Positions 26,395-35,568 of a stretch of 64,000 nucleotides of DNA are shown in pieces. This stretch comes from JAAYED01 sp040772225 (lineage in GTDB: Bacteria > Chloroflexota > Anaerolineae > UBA1429). The stretch is taken from contig JAXGYO010000002.1 of assembly GCA_040772225.1 (NCBI GenBank), positions 1,488,001 to 1,552,000 on the forward strand, written 5' to 3'. The notes under the pieces were generated by a model, which worked only from the letters and a program-made list of their open reading frames with translations, was not told the DNA's origin and ran no database searches. The stretch's first letter is position 1. Every line of letters starts with the position of its first letter. A program made the position numbers and the translations under genes.

Positions 26395-27807
26395 TCAGGT
26401 CTGGTCGCTTTCGTCTCCGATGGCGCGCACCTGCTCAGCACTCAGGCGGCGCCCCGCTGGCTTTTCCGATAGTGCAATCGGATCATCGCGTCCGGGCATG
26501 TTGGGATAGTCAGGCCACCCGATATCCCGTACCAGATCATCGATCTGCACGGCGTTGCCGGTAGCGATCGAGATATTGGCTGCCACACCGGTCAGAATGG
26601 AGTAAGCACCGCCCCGCTGATCCGCCGCACGCAGGTAGGGATCGGGAAGCCGCTCCTCTGGATGGCCAAATAACTCGGCAAGCATGATATCATCCCCGCC
26701 GCCGTGTCCGCCCTCCGCGCTCCAGACCGGCACCATGTAGGCCGTGCCAAAATGAGGAATCACCTTGATCGTGGTCCCCTCTGACAGCAACTCTCCGGGC
26801 ACCGTGCCATCCCCGCTGACGTACACGGTCTCCTCGCAGTGATGCTCGATACGGCCTTGAGAACCATTGAACGCCACGATATACCCCTCCCAGGGCATAA
26901 AGGCATTCAGCGAATAGCTCAGCCTGGCGCCACTCGAGTAGGTGACCGTGAGTTGCATGCTGTCCTCGATATCGATCTCAGGACTGAACACGCAGCGGTC
27001 ACGGTAGTAGCCGTCATGCGCTTCGTTGTCGCGGTAGAGCTCCTGCAGATCCGGGCTGGCCGCCAGATCCAGGTAAAAGGGACAGCGGCTGGCCTCAGGA
27101 CAGCCCGTGCAGCGCTCGCCCCGCCGGTCCAGGCCATACCTTTCGGCCTGATGCGGGGTGTAGAACGCGCGCCGCCCGGAAGCGTACACTGTCTGAGGCA
27201 CGCTGGAGAGCCACCAGTTGATGAGGTCAAAGTGATGGGTCGCCTTATGGACCATCAACCCGCCCGAGTTGCGCTTGTTACGGTGCCAGCGCCGAAAATA
27301 GTCCGCACCGTGATGGGTATCCAGCAGCCAGTGAAAGTCCACCGAGAGCACGTCGCCGATCACCCCCGACATGAGCAGATCTTTGATCTGGGTGCGCGGC
27401 GGGGAATACCGATAGTTGAAGGTAACGCGGCAGGAGCGGCCGGTGGCGCGCTGGGTATCGATGATCCGCTGGCACTTTTGCTCATCGGTGGTCATCGGCT
27501 TTTCGGTGATGACGTCGCAGCCCAACGCCATCGCCTGGCAGATATAATCATCGTGCGTCGCGTCGACTGACGTCACAATGACGACATCGGGACGGCACTC
27601 GGCGACCATGCGATCGAAATCCGCGGCGGCATAGGTCGGCACTGCGACGCCACGCTCGCGCGCCCAGCTCTGGCGCAGCGCCAGCCGGCCAGGGTTGGTG
27701 TCACACAGGCCGACCAGCTCACAGTTGCCCGCATAGCGCTCCACTATCGCCCGGGTATACATCATCGACCGGCTACCCACACCTACCTGAGCGTATCGTA
27801 CGCGCAT
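26395..27807 (-). CDS. Gfo/Idh/MocA family oxidoreductase
   Basis: 470 residues from ATG 27807 (AAGGTGG upstream). N-terminal Rossmann fold (YAQVGVGSRS, VGLCDTNPGRL), EKPMTTDEQKCQRI with the EKP motif, then the alpha/beta C-terminal domain with GGLMVHKATHHFDLINWW containing a His pair at the usual catalytic place. A mid-protein insert carries four Cys in RCTGCPEASRCPF and FSPEIDIED context, perhaps a metal site or disulfide. These enzymes oxidise or reduce sugars and inositols with NAD(P). Position upstream of lacZ suggests a sugar substrate. Confidence 0.87.
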   Translation of the reverse strand: MRVRYAQVGVGSRSMMYTRAIVERYAGNCELVGLCDTNPGRLALRQSWARERGVAVPTYAAADFDRMVAECRPDVVIVTSVDATHDDYICQAMALGCDVITEKPMTTDEQKCQRIIDTQRATGRSCRVTFNYRYSPPRTQIKDLLMSGVIGDVLSVDFHWLLDTHHGADYFRRWHRNKRNSGGLMVHKATHHFDLINWWLSSVPQTVYASGRRAFYTPHQAERYGLDRRGERCTGCPEASRCPFYLDLAASPDLQELYRDNEAHDGYYRDRCVFSPEIDIEDSMQLTVTYSSGARLSYSLNAFMPWEGYIVAFNGSQGRIEHHCEETVYVSGDGTVPGELLSEGTTIKVIPHFGTAYMVPVWSAEGGHGGGDDIMLAELFGHPEERLPDPYLRAADQRGGAYSILTGVAANISIATGNAVQIDDLVRDIGWPDYPNMPGRDDPIALSEKPAGRRLSAEQVRAIGDESDQT

Positions 27808-27846
27808 GGCTACCACCTTACTTCCAGTCGTCTTGTTCTCAGGCCG

Positions 27847-27875
27847 ATTGTAGACTACAGACACTAACACGGCAA
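27847..27875 (-). promoter_or_regulatory. promoter of the oxidoreductase-lacZ operon
   Basis: TTGCCG (27870-27875), 17-nt spacer, TACAAT (27847-27852) on the minus strand, 40 nt from the ATG. No obvious operator repeat is seen. Confidence 0.6.
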
Positions 27876-27886
27876 TCGCGGGTAGT

Positions 27887-27915
27887 AAAAACCCCCGAAG
27901 CGACTGCTTCGGGGG
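27887..27915 (-). terminator. intrinsic terminator of tRNA-His
   Basis: A 10-bp perfect stem (27892-27901 with 27906-27915), 4-nt loop, then TTTTT on the minus strand. Confidence 0.85.
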
Positions 27916-27920
27916 CTCTG

Positions 27921-27994
27921 GGTGAGCGGTGGGAGTTGAACCCACGGTCTTCTGGGCCACAACCAGATGCCTTAACCACTCGGCTACGCCCACC
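27921..27994 (-). tRNA. tRNA-His (GTG)
   Basis: Acceptor GTGGGCG/CGCTCAC with the extra G-1 at 27994 opposite C73, the His identity element. The anticodon loop is TTGTGGC (anticodon GTG). CCA is not fully encoded. Confidence 0.96.
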
Positions 27995-28005
27995 ACGACG
28001 GGCAG

Positions 28006-28034
28006 ATTCTAGCACAATCAGCCCGCGCTGACAA
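28006..28034 (-). promoter_or_regulatory. promoter of tRNA-His
   Basis: TTGTCA (28029-28034), 17-nt spacer, TAGAAT (28006-28011) on the minus strand, 12 nt from the tRNA. Confidence 0.7.
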
Positions 28035-28055
28035 CTAACATGCGGCTCGCATCAA

Positions 28056-28676
28056 TCACGCGCCCTGTGGCCCCGGCGAATCATCTCCCAGGAGCGGTTC
28101 GCTGCGCACCTGCTGGTATACCCTGACCATGCGAAAGATCGCAGTTGCCACAGTCCCGACGGCGAGAATCCAGGCCAAAGCGACCACAAAACCCGAGAGC
28201 AGCCCGAGAATGGTGACGATTGTGCGTTCCACGCGGGTAAACAGACCTTCCTTGCACGTGATGCCAAGTCCCTCTGCCCGCGCCCTGGCGTAACTGACCA
28301 TCAAAGAGCCAACCAGCGCCACATAGATCAGAAGCTCTTCAACCTGGCCAGGTTGCTGCATAAAATACCAGGCCAGACCCAGCAGGACACCGGCCTCAGC
28401 AACCCGATCCAGACATGAATCCAGAAATGCGCCGAACTTGGTGCCGCCGCCGCGCTGCCGGGCTAGCGCACCGTCAAAGGCATCGAACACCGCAGTCAGC
28501 CCGAGCACCAGCCCCCCGACCCAGAGATGGCCTGCGGCCACGATCGCGCCCGCGCCGATCTGGAGCAGACAGCCGATGACGGTGAGCATATTCGGACTGA
28601 TCCCCAGCCTGCCAAAAAAGCTGGCGCCGGCATCGATCAACCCACCGAACGTCGTGCGCAACCACTGCGTGAACAT
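28056..28676 (-). CDS. CDP-alcohol phosphatidyltransferase
   Basis: 206 residues, ATG 28676 with AAAGG upstream. The family signature D-G-x2-A-R-x8-G-x3-D-x3-D is seen as DGALARQ then FGAFLDSCLDR around residues 65-90, in a protein with about six hydrophobic helices. It swaps CMP on CDP-diacylglycerol for an alcohol (glycerol-phosphate, inositol-phosphate or similar) in the membrane. Length and the GGGTKFGAFLDS variant resemble the phosphatidylinositol-phosphate synthase-like branch, but the alcohol cannot be fixed by eye. Confidence 0.87.
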   Translation of the reverse strand: MFTQWLRTTFGGLIDAGASFFGRLGISPNMLTVIGCLLQIGAGAIVAAGHLWVGGLVLGLTAVFDAFDGALARQRGGGTKFGAFLDSCLDRVAEAGVLLGLAWYFMQQPGQVEELLIYVALVGSLMVSYARARAEGLGITCKEGLFTRVERTIVTILGLLSGFVVALAWILAVGTVATAIFRMVRVYQQVRSEPLLGDDSPGPQGA

Positions 28677-28728
28677 GGTTAGCCTTTCTCGTGAAGCGAG
28701 TTGCCCTCTGGCAACTCAGGGATCTAGT

Positions 28729-31713
28729 CTAGAATCCTTCCATCTCGCTCAGGTCGATGATCCCATCTGCCAGCGCTCCAATGCTCTGCAGGAGCGCCAG
28801 GCGATTCTGACGCACAGCCAGGTCCTCCGCCATGACGAGTACATCATCGAAAAAGCGCGCAATCACCGGTGTCAGTACGACCAGCCCCTCCATCAAACGG
28901 CTAACCGTCGGTGACTGCCGCAGATCAGCTTCTACGTCACGATACACGCGGTAGAGATCACGCGTTGCAGGCTCAATGATCATCGCCTCATCCACGGCAT
29001 AGCGCGATGTCAGATCGCGCGTGATGCGGATGCAGCGGGCATAGTTATCCAGCAGCGTCTCCCAGTCAGGACGCTCGATCCACGGCTGCAGCGCATCCAA
29101 CGCCTCTCTTGCCCCGTTGGGATCGTCGCCCTGCTCCGCAAGCACGGCTTGCACGGCATCGTACCGGTAGCCCGCCTCCCTGAGGTAGCCCTCAAGACGC
29201 CGGATCACAAACTCTTGTACGTCACGCAACACCTCGGGCTCTGTAGTCACAGGCAATTGCTCGGCCGTGGCCGAGATCGCCTGCGCCAGCGATATCGAGA
29301 TGCGCCTTTCTACAAGAACCTGTACGATTCCCAGTGCGGCGCGCCGCAGACCCCAGGGATCGGCCGCGCCGGTGGGCCGAATACCCACCGCAAACAGACC
29401 AACCAGCGTGTCGAGCCGGTCTGCCAGTCCGACTGCCAGGCCCTCGCTCGCCGTCGGCAGCCGGTCGCCCATAAAGCGTGGCAGATAGTGCTCTTCGATC
29501 GCCAGCGCAACAGCTTCAGGCTCCCCGGAGAGGGCAGCATAGTGCCGCCCCATGATACCCTGCAGTGAGGTAAACTCGACCACGAGCTGCGTCGCCAGAT
29601 CGCTCTTGCAAAGCGCGGCGGCGCGGCTGGCCATCGCCGTCTCATCAGGCGGTAAAGACAACAGCTCACAGATATCCGGAACCAGCCTCTCCAGGCGGTG
29701 GACTTTGTCCAACACAGAGCCCAGGTTCTCCTGAAACGCCAGCGTATCCAGCTGTTGCGTCACGTCCTCCAGCGGGCGTCGCGTGTCCGCAGCGTAAAAG
29801 AAGGCCGCATCAGCGTAGCGGGCCCGCAATACCTCCTGGTTCCCCTCGCGGACTGCCTCTACGTCCAGTTGTGCGCCATTGGCCACGGCCACAAAGTACG
29901 GCAGAAGGCGCCCGTCGCTGATCACCGGCAGGTAGCGCTGATGCTTTTGCATCACCGCCAGCAGCACTGCATCCGGCAGACTCAAATAGCTCTCATCGAA
30001 CGATCCCAGGATCGGTACCGGGCCTTCGACCAGATTGGCTACTTCGCGCAACAGCGCCGCGTCACCACCAGGCTCACCTCCCACCTGAGCAGCGAGCTCA
30101 CGGGCGCGCGCGGAAATGGCGGCCTCTCGGCCCTGCACGTCCAGGACGATCCCCTGTTCCGCGATAAAGGGATCATAGGCGGCAACCCTCGCGAGCGCGC
30201 AGGGCTGCGACCCACCTGGCCGAATGCCCCGTGTTACGCGCCCACTCTGTACGCCAGCGTACTCAAAAGGCACCACTTGATCGCCGAGCAGGGCAACCAG
30301 CCAGCGTACTGGCCGCGAAAAGGCGACACCGCTCTCATTCCAACGCATGCTCTTGACAAAGCGGAGCCCGGCGCACACCTGGGGCAGCAGGTCGGCCAGA
30401 ACAGCCGCCGTCCCCCGGCCACGCTCGGTTGTCACGGCGATAACGTAGGGCTTGCCATCGAAATCGCGCTGCTGCAGGTCCACAACGTCAATGCCGCGGC
30501 CCCGGGCAAAGCCCTGGGCCGCACGCGTCGGCTGACCGGCCTCATCGTAGGCGATGCTCACTGCGGGACCGCGAGACACCTGTTCCACATCCGGCTGCTG
30601 CGCCGGGAGGCCGTGTACACGGGCGACAAGGCGCCTGGGCGTGCCGAACACTTGCAGGGCGGTATACGACAGGCGCGCTGCCTGTAGAGCGCTCTGCAGC
30701 CCTTCCTGTAGCTGCTCTATGGCGCTATCGAGATCGGCGACAGGAAGCTCCTCCACGCCAATCTCGAATAGCAGATCGTGCGGCCCCTCGCCGGCTGGCT
30801 CCGTGACAGGAGGCAGCGCCGGAAGCGCCGCAGTCTCTACAGCAAATGCTCCCTTGAGCGGATAGCCCAGGGCCTCGCGCTGCGCCGCCATCAGTTGCGC
30901 CACCTTCCGAGATAGATCGCGCATCCGAACAAAGTACCCCGCGCGCTCGGTCACGCCGATGGCGCCCCGCGCATCGAGGACGTTAAAGATGTGCGAACAC
31001 TTGAGCACATAGTCGTGCGCCGGCAGCACCAGCTCACGCTGCAACGCATTCAGTGCCTCTGCCTCGCACAGATCGTACATCTGGCGCAGGTTGCCGACGT
31101 CGGCCACCTCAAAGTTGTACGTGCAGTGCTCGACCTCACCCCGCAAGAGCATGTCACCATAGGTGACGTCACCGTGCCATTTGATCTCGGTAAAGGCCTT
31201 GACGCCCTGCAGCACCATGACGATGCGCTCAAGGCCATAAGTGATCTCCACCGACACAGGGTCGAGATCCAGGCCTCCGGCCTGCTGGAAATACGTGAAC
31301 TGGGTGATCTCCTGGCCGTCCAGCCAGACCTCCCAGCCCAATCCCCAGGCGCCAAGAACCGGTGACTCCCAGTTATCCTCTACAAAGCGGATGTCATGGA
31401 CGGAGGGATCGATCCCCAGGGCGCGCAGGCTGTCGAGATAGAGCTCTACCGGGTTACCCGGGTCCGGCTTGAGGATCACCTGGTACTGGTAGAACTGCTG
31501 CAGGCGATTGGGATTCTCGCCATAGCGCCCGTCATCCGGTCGGATGGATGGCTCGACATAGGCCACTTTCCACGGCTCTGGCCCCAGAACGCGAAGCACA
31601 GTGGCGGGGTTGTTCGTGCCGGCGCCCACCTGAACGTTGTAAGGCTGCCAGATCAGACAACCCTGGTCTGCCCAGTACTCTTCCAGGCGCATGATCACCT
31701 GTTGAAAATCCAT
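28729..31713 (-). CDS. glyQS: glycyl-tRNA synthetase, fused alpha and beta subunits
   Basis: 994 residues from ATG 31713 (AGGGAGAG upstream). Residues about 1-290 are the alpha subunit: FQQVIMRLEEYWADQGC, GRYGENPNRLQQFYQ and the class II catalytic core. A short linker (about 290-310) leads to the beta subunit starting with LLFEIGVEELP and ending in the DALR-like anticodon region (FFDDVLVMAED). The two chains, separate in E. coli, are one polypeptide here; fused forms are known in some lineages, including chlamydiae. It charges tRNA-Gly. recO lies 62 nt upstream on the same strand. Confidence 0.95.
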   Translation of the reverse strand: MDFQQVIMRLEEYWADQGCLIWQPYNVQVGAGTNNPATVLRVLGPEPWKVAYVEPSIRPDDGRYGENPNRLQQFYQYQVILKPDPGNPVELYLDSLRALGIDPSVHDIRFVEDNWESPVLGAWGLGWEVWLDGQEITQFTYFQQAGGLDLDPVSVEITYGLERIVMVLQGVKAFTEIKWHGDVTYGDMLLRGEVEHCTYNFEVADVGNLRQMYDLCEAEALNALQRELVLPAHDYVLKCSHIFNVLDARGAIGVTERAGYFVRMRDLSRKVAQLMAAQREALGYPLKGAFAVETAALPALPPVTEPAGEGPHDLLFEIGVEELPVADLDSAIEQLQEGLQSALQAARLSYTALQVFGTPRRLVARVHGLPAQQPDVEQVSRGPAVSIAYDEAGQPTRAAQGFARGRGIDVVDLQQRDFDGKPYVIAVTTERGRGTAAVLADLLPQVCAGLRFVKSMRWNESGVAFSRPVRWLVALLGDQVVPFEYAGVQSGRVTRGIRPGGSQPCALARVAAYDPFIAEQGIVLDVQGREAAISARARELAAQVGGEPGGDAALLREVANLVEGPVPILGSFDESYLSLPDAVLLAVMQKHQRYLPVISDGRLLPYFVAVANGAQLDVEAVREGNQEVLRARYADAAFFYAADTRRPLEDVTQQLDTLAFQENLGSVLDKVHRLERLVPDICELLSLPPDETAMASRAAALCKSDLATQLVVEFTSLQGIMGRHYAALSGEPEAVALAIEEHYLPRFMGDRLPTASEGLAVGLADRLDTLVGLFAVGIRPTGAADPWGLRRAALGIVQVLVERRISISLAQAISATAEQLPVTTEPEVLRDVQEFVIRRLEGYLREAGYRYDAVQAVLAEQGDDPNGAREALDALQPWIERPDWETLLDNYARCIRITRDLTSRYAVDEAMIIEPATRDLYRVYRDVEADLRQSPTVSRLMEGLVVLTPVIARFFDDVLVMAEDLAVRQNRLALLQSIGALADGIIDLSEMEGF

Positions 31714-31775
31714 ACCGCTCTCCCTTGGCTGCAGTCTCAAAACGCAGACGACTCTAGATGTAATCGGGCCACCCG

Positions 31776-32597
31776 TCAAACCTGCACGTTGCCCTCGCCG
31801 GACACAGCGTCGGGGCGCCCCGCTTCGTGCATTGCCAGTTCAGAGCGCAGCTGCCGCAGAAAGGCCGTTGACTTGAGCTCGCGCTCCAGGGTGTACTGCA
31901 AGTAGGCCTGCATGAGCGACTCTAGCTCGCGATGCGTCTGCTCATGCAACTGCAGCAGAGCCACTTCTGAGGGCGACCTGGTCGACAGATACCTCAGGAC
32001 CTTTTGTGCGGCCAGGCTCACTGCCCGCGCCCCCGCAATCGCTCCCCCACATCGAGGGCAGGCCAGCCCACCCTGCGTCACGTCAAAAAAGTTGATCTCT
32101 GCCTCGAGTGCTATCCCGCAGACAATGCACTCGTAGAGAGAGGGCTGGTAACCCGCATGCCTCAGGAGAGAGAGCTCAAAATAGCGCGCCCACAGTCGCA
32201 GGTTTTGCTCTGTTGAGAACCAGCCCAGTGCCGTGCTAAAGAGATCATACAGCTCCGGGGTGCCCTCGTGCTCAGGCACAAGCAGATCGACGAGCTCTGC
32301 AGCATAGCACGCATAGGTGAAACGAAGGAGATCGTGCCAGAGCCCCTCATGGACATCCAGCACCTCTGCCTGAGTCACCAGATCCATGTTACTGCCCTGA
32401 GCCAGCATCAACTGAGAGCGGTGAAACAGACCCAGGTGCCCGGTCTTGCGGCTGGTGGGCTTGCGAACGCCGCGCGCAAGCACCGTGACCTTGCCGCCCG
32501 GCGTCAGAAGGGTGAGAATCCTGTCCGCCTCGGAATAGTCCCGTTCGCGCAGCACAATCGCTTCAGTCTGATGAACGCGCGGCCTTGGCAAGGCCAA
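31776..32597 (-). CDS. recO: DNA repair protein RecO
   Basis: 273 residues: N-terminal OB fold (HQTEAIVLRERDYSEADRIL, GKVTVLARGVRK), helical core, and a zinc knuckle with Cys157, Cys160, Cys180 and Cys183 (CIVCG, CPRCGG). RecO works with RecR to load RecA at gaps. The start is TTG 32597; another TTG two codons on is possible. It begins 6 nt after the Cdd-DeoC gene, so it is part of the glmU-cdd/deoC-recO unit. Confidence 0.92.
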   Translation of the reverse strand: MALPRPRVHQTEAIVLRERDYSEADRILTLLTPGGKVTVLARGVRKPTSRKTGHLGLFHRSQLMLAQGSNMDLVTQAEVLDVHEGLWHDLLRFTYACYAAELVDLLVPEHEGTPELYDLFSTALGWFSTEQNLRLWARYFELSLLRHAGYQPSLYECIVCGIALEAEINFFDVTQGGLACPRCGGAIAGARAVSLAAQKVLRYLSTRSPSEVALLQLHEQTHRELESLMQAYLQYTLERELKSTAFLRQLRSELAMHEAGRPDAVSGEGNVQV

Positions 32598-32603
32598 ACC
32601 GCC

Positions 32604-33842
32604 TTAGCTGGGGGCGCCCGCGACGATTTTCACGCCGGAGCTGGCACCAATCCGCGTGGCGCCCGCGCCGATCATCGCCATGGCGTCATCGTAGGTACGA
32701 ATGCCCCCCGCAGCCTTGACTCCCAGGTCCGGTCCCACAACATATCGCATCAACGCCACGTCGCGCGCGGTGGCGCCCGCTGTGCTGAATCCAGTCGAGG
32801 TCTTGGCAAAGTCAGCGCCGGCCTCCACAATCGCCAGGCAGGCCGCCACCTTTTCCTGATCCGTCAGCAGGCAGGTCTCTATGATCACCTTGAGCAGGGC
32901 CCCACGCGCATGGCAGACCTCCGCCACAGCGGCGATATCATCGCACACACGGTCTACCCTACCCGCCTTGAGCAGGCCTACGGCGATGACCATGTCGATC
33001 TCGCTCGCTCCGGCGTCGATGGCCAGGCGCGCCTCGGCCACTTTTGCCTCTGTTAGCATCGCTCCCAATGGGAAACCAACGACAGAGCATACTGCAACCT
33101 TTGATCCCTGTAGTTTCTCAGCGCAGAGCGCGACGTGGCTCGAGTTGACACAGACCGACGCGAACGCGTGCTCAGCCGCCTCGGCGCATAGCGCTGCTAC
33201 CGCCTCCGGGGTCGCATCGGCTTTGAGAATGGTATGGTCTATGTACCCCGCGACTTGAGCGCCGCTCAAAACGGGTGTGACAGCGGCCGTATCTGGCTCG
33301 ACCCACGTGGAGAGAATCTCTTTGCTCCTGGCAAGTACCTGCTCGGCCCAGCGCCCATCATGCCTGGTCATGTCAACCTCCTGCTCAGCACCCGTATTCA
33401 TCACAGATGCCTCCATACCATAATTCACCCTGGGAAATGCATCGGGGAGCAGGGCGGCGAGACTGGTCATCCAGGCATGCCCTGCGGTGTCCGCGACCAG
33501 AACGGGCAGATCGGCCTCGAACTCGATCAGGACCTGACGGCAGGCGCCACACGGCGTCGCGCCGGTATCTGTAATGACGACGAGTGCCTGAAAATGCCTC
33601 TCGCCCTCTGAAACCGCCTTCCATATGGCCACACGCTCGGCGCACACCGTCAGACCACTCGAAGCGTTCTCGATGTTGGCACCGGAGTAAATGCGTCCGC
33701 TGCCCGTACGCACGGCGGCACCCACGGCAAAGCGTGAATACGGGGCATGTGCGCGCCCCCTGGCCTCTGTGGCAGCCTCGAGCAACGCGCGCCAGGAGGG
33801 GTCCAGTGCGGCAAGATCGACCGGTTCAGCGATCATCCCCAT
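32604..33842 (-). CDS. fused cytidine deaminase - deoxyribose-phosphate aldolase
   Basis: 412 residues from ATG 33842 (a second ATG at 33836 is equally placed behind GGGG). Residues 1 to about 135 are a zinc cytidine deaminase: GRAHAPYSRFAVGAA, then CAE with Cys67 and Glu69, and PCGACRQ with Cys98 and Cys101. A linker of about 40 residues leads to a DeoC TIM barrel (about 190-412) with YIDHTILKADAT, EIDMVI, FAKTSTGFSTAG (Schiff-base Lys347) and GVKAAGGIRTYDD (Lys376). All catalytic residues of both enzymes are present. The two act at separate steps of pyrimidine nucleoside breakdown: deamination of (deoxy)cytidine, then cleavage of deoxyribose-5-phosphate. It overlaps glmU by 17 nt. Confidence 0.92.
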   Translation of the reverse strand: MGMIAEPVDLAALDPSWRALLEAATEARGRAHAPYSRFAVGAAVRTGSGRIYSGANIENASSGLTVCAERVAIWKAVSEGERHFQALVVITDTGATPCGACRQVLIEFEADLPVLVADTAGHAWMTSLAALLPDAFPRVNYGMEASVMNTGAEQEVDMTRHDGRWAEQVLARSKEILSTWVEPDTAAVTPVLSGAQVAGYIDHTILKADATPEAVAALCAEAAEHAFASVCVNSSHVALCAEKLQGSKVAVCSVVGFPLGAMLTEAKVAEARLAIDAGASEIDMVIAVGLLKAGRVDRVCDDIAAVAEVCHARGALLKVIIETCLLTDQEKVAACLAIVEAGADFAKTSTGFSTAGATARDVALMRYVVGPDLGVKAAGGIRTYDDAMAMIGAGATRIGASSGVKIVAGAPS

Positions 33843-35190
33843 CCCCGACCTTTTTCTCTCTCGCCGGCACCCCATAGGCCAGAGCACCGTCCCCCACATC
33901 GTGCGTGACGACCGATCCGGCGCCGAGCCGCGCCCCTGCGCCGATCCTTACAGGCGCCACCAGCATGGTCCCGCTACCGATAAAAGCCCCGGCACCAATC
34001 GTCGTGGTATGCTTGTGCACGCCATCATAGTTGCAGGTGATCGTGCCCGCCCCGATATTGACGCCCTCATCGATCTGGGCGTTGCCGACATAGGAAAAGT
34101 GTCCCATCTTGGTGCCGGGGGCAAGGTAGGCATCCTTGACTTCGCCAAAGTTGCCCATGTGCACGCCCTCCCCCAGATGAGCCCTGGGGCGCAGGTGCCC
34201 GAACGGACCGATCTCGGACCCACGATCCATACGCGCTCCCTCGACGACAGACGCCACCACACGGCAGCCATCACCGATGATCGAATCGCGCACGACGCAG
34301 TTGGGGCCAATGACCGCCTCGCGGCCAACGATCGTCTGCCCCTGCAGGCAGCTATTCGGATAGATCACCGTGTCCTGCCCAATCTCGACAGTGGCGTCGA
34401 CGTATGTCGTCGCAGGATCGATCATCGTCACGCCGGCAAGCATCCAGTGCTCGTTGACGCGCTGCTGCATAACGCGCTCGGCCTGGGCGAGCTGCACCCG
34501 ATTGTTGATGCCCAGCACCTCGCTCACATCCGAAATAGTCAGCACCGAGATGGGCAGTTCATCGGCCACGGCCAACGCCACCATGTCGGTGAGATAATAC
34601 TCATCCTTTGGAGGCGTGGGTCTCACATCTGGCAACCGTTGCCAGAGCCAGTCGGCATCAAAGCAGTACACACCGCAGTTTAGCTCGCGGATAGCCAGTA
34701 CTTCCGGTGACGCCACCGCCTCCTCCACGATCGCGCTCACACGGCCCTGCTCATCCCTGACGATGCGACCGAAACCCATGGACTCGGCCGCCTCCACCGC
34801 CAGCAGCGTGATTGCAGCGTGGCTATCATTGTGAAGAGCCACCAGCCGTTGCAGCGTCTCCAGCCGCAGCGTGGGCATATCCCCGTAGAGCGACAGCACC
34901 GTCTTGCTCCTGGCCTGAAGCAGAGGCGCAGCCTGGAGCAGGGCGTGCCCTGTACCCAGGCGCTCTGCCTGCACAACATACTCTGCCCTGTCCCCGACGA
35001 CCGACCGCACCGATTCCCCATCCCGGCCGATGACCAACACCAGAGGATCGGCGCCCAGAGTTCGTGCGTTGTCCACGGACCAAAAGACCATCGGCACGCC
35101 ACCCACAGGGTGAAGCACCTTGTTAAGATCAGACTTGAGACGCGTTCCCTGACCCGCTGCCAGTATCGCGACACCCAGGCCCTCGCCCAC
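33826..35190 (-). CDS. glmU: bifunctional UDP-GlcNAc pyrophosphorylase / GlcN-1-P acetyltransferase
   Basis: 454 residues from GTG 35190, with GGAGGAG 5 nt upstream; an ATG eight codons earlier has no comparable site. The N-terminal nucleotidyltransferase begins with VAILAAGQGTRLKSDLNKVLHPV and has LYGDMPTL; the C-terminal half is a left-handed beta-helix of hexapeptide repeats, with FVGNAQIDEGVNIGAGTITCNYDG carrying catalytic residues. It makes UDP-GlcNAc for peptidoglycan and surface glycans. First gene of the glmU-cdd/deoC-recO unit. Confidence 0.95.
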   Translation of the reverse strand: MGEGLGVAILAAGQGTRLKSDLNKVLHPVGGVPMVFWSVDNARTLGADPLVLVIGRDGESVRSVVGDRAEYVVQAERLGTGHALLQAAPLLQARSKTVLSLYGDMPTLRLETLQRLVALHNDSHAAITLLAVEAAESMGFGRIVRDEQGRVSAIVEEAVASPEVLAIRELNCGVYCFDADWLWQRLPDVRPTPPKDEYYLTDMVALAVADELPISVLTISDVSEVLGINNRVQLAQAERVMQQRVNEHWMLAGVTMIDPATTYVDATVEIGQDTVIYPNSCLQGQTIVGREAVIGPNCVVRDSIIGDGCRVVASVVEGARMDRGSEIGPFGHLRPRAHLGEGVHMGNFGEVKDAYLAPGTKMGHFSYVGNAQIDEGVNIGAGTITCNYDGVHKHTTTIGAGAFIGSGTMLVAPVRIGAGARLGAGSVVTHDVGDGALAYGVPAREKKVGDGDDR

Positions 35191-35305
35191 CTTGCTCCTC
35201 CACAACCCTAGCATCCACTTCACATAGTCCAATTGGCACGCCAATTCTAGCCCTGGGGCGCCATGCTGTCCAGCGGTCGGGTTCCCGCGCAGCGCTGTCA
35301 GAGAG

Positions 35306-35335
35306 CAAAAAGGAGACCAGCATAGCCAGTCTCCT
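35306..35335 (-). terminator. intrinsic terminator of tRNA-Gln
   Basis: A stem of AGGAGAC with GTCTCCT (35311-35335) followed by TTTTT on the minus strand, between the tRNA and glmU. Confidence 0.75.
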
Positions 35336-35360
35336 GCGTGCATCGGCACAAAGAATGTAG

Positions 35361-35432
35361 CTGGGGCGGAAGGATTCGAACCTCCGAATAGCGGCTCCAA
35401 AGGCCGCTGCCTTACCGCTTGGCGACGCCCCA
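35361..35432 (-). tRNA. tRNA-Gln (TTG)
   Basis: Acceptor TGGGGCG/CGCCCCA with discriminator G, anticodon loop CTTTGGA (anticodon TTG), T arm GGTTCGAATCC. The weak U1-A72 pair is typical of tRNA-Gln. CCA is not encoded. Confidence 0.96.
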
Positions 35433-35440
35433 TCAAGGCG

Positions 35441-35469
35441 ATTCTAGCACAGGCGGCGCGCCCCTACAA
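35441..35469 (-). promoter_or_regulatory. promoter of tRNA-Gln
   Basis: TTGTAG (35464-35469), 17-nt spacer, TAGAAT (35441-35446) on the minus strand, nine nucleotides from the tRNA. Confidence 0.65.
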
Positions 35470-35512
35470 ACTTCGGCCACCACGGGCGCACATGTCCACG
35501 GCCGATAGGGAC

Positions 35513-35548
35513 AAAAAAAGCGCACGATGGCGATATACCATAGTGCGC
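35513..35548 (-). terminator. terminator of the rRNA operon
   Basis: An 11-bp stem (35520-35530 with 35538-35548, one mismatch) followed by seven T on the minus strand, 20 nt after the 5S gene. Confidence 0.85.
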
Positions 35549-35568
35549 GCTGTGGGTATCGAAAAGGG

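Noticed and set aside
31714..31775. T-box leader for glyQS
   Set aside because: Only 62 nt separate recO and glyQS, and no T-box motif or terminator is seen.
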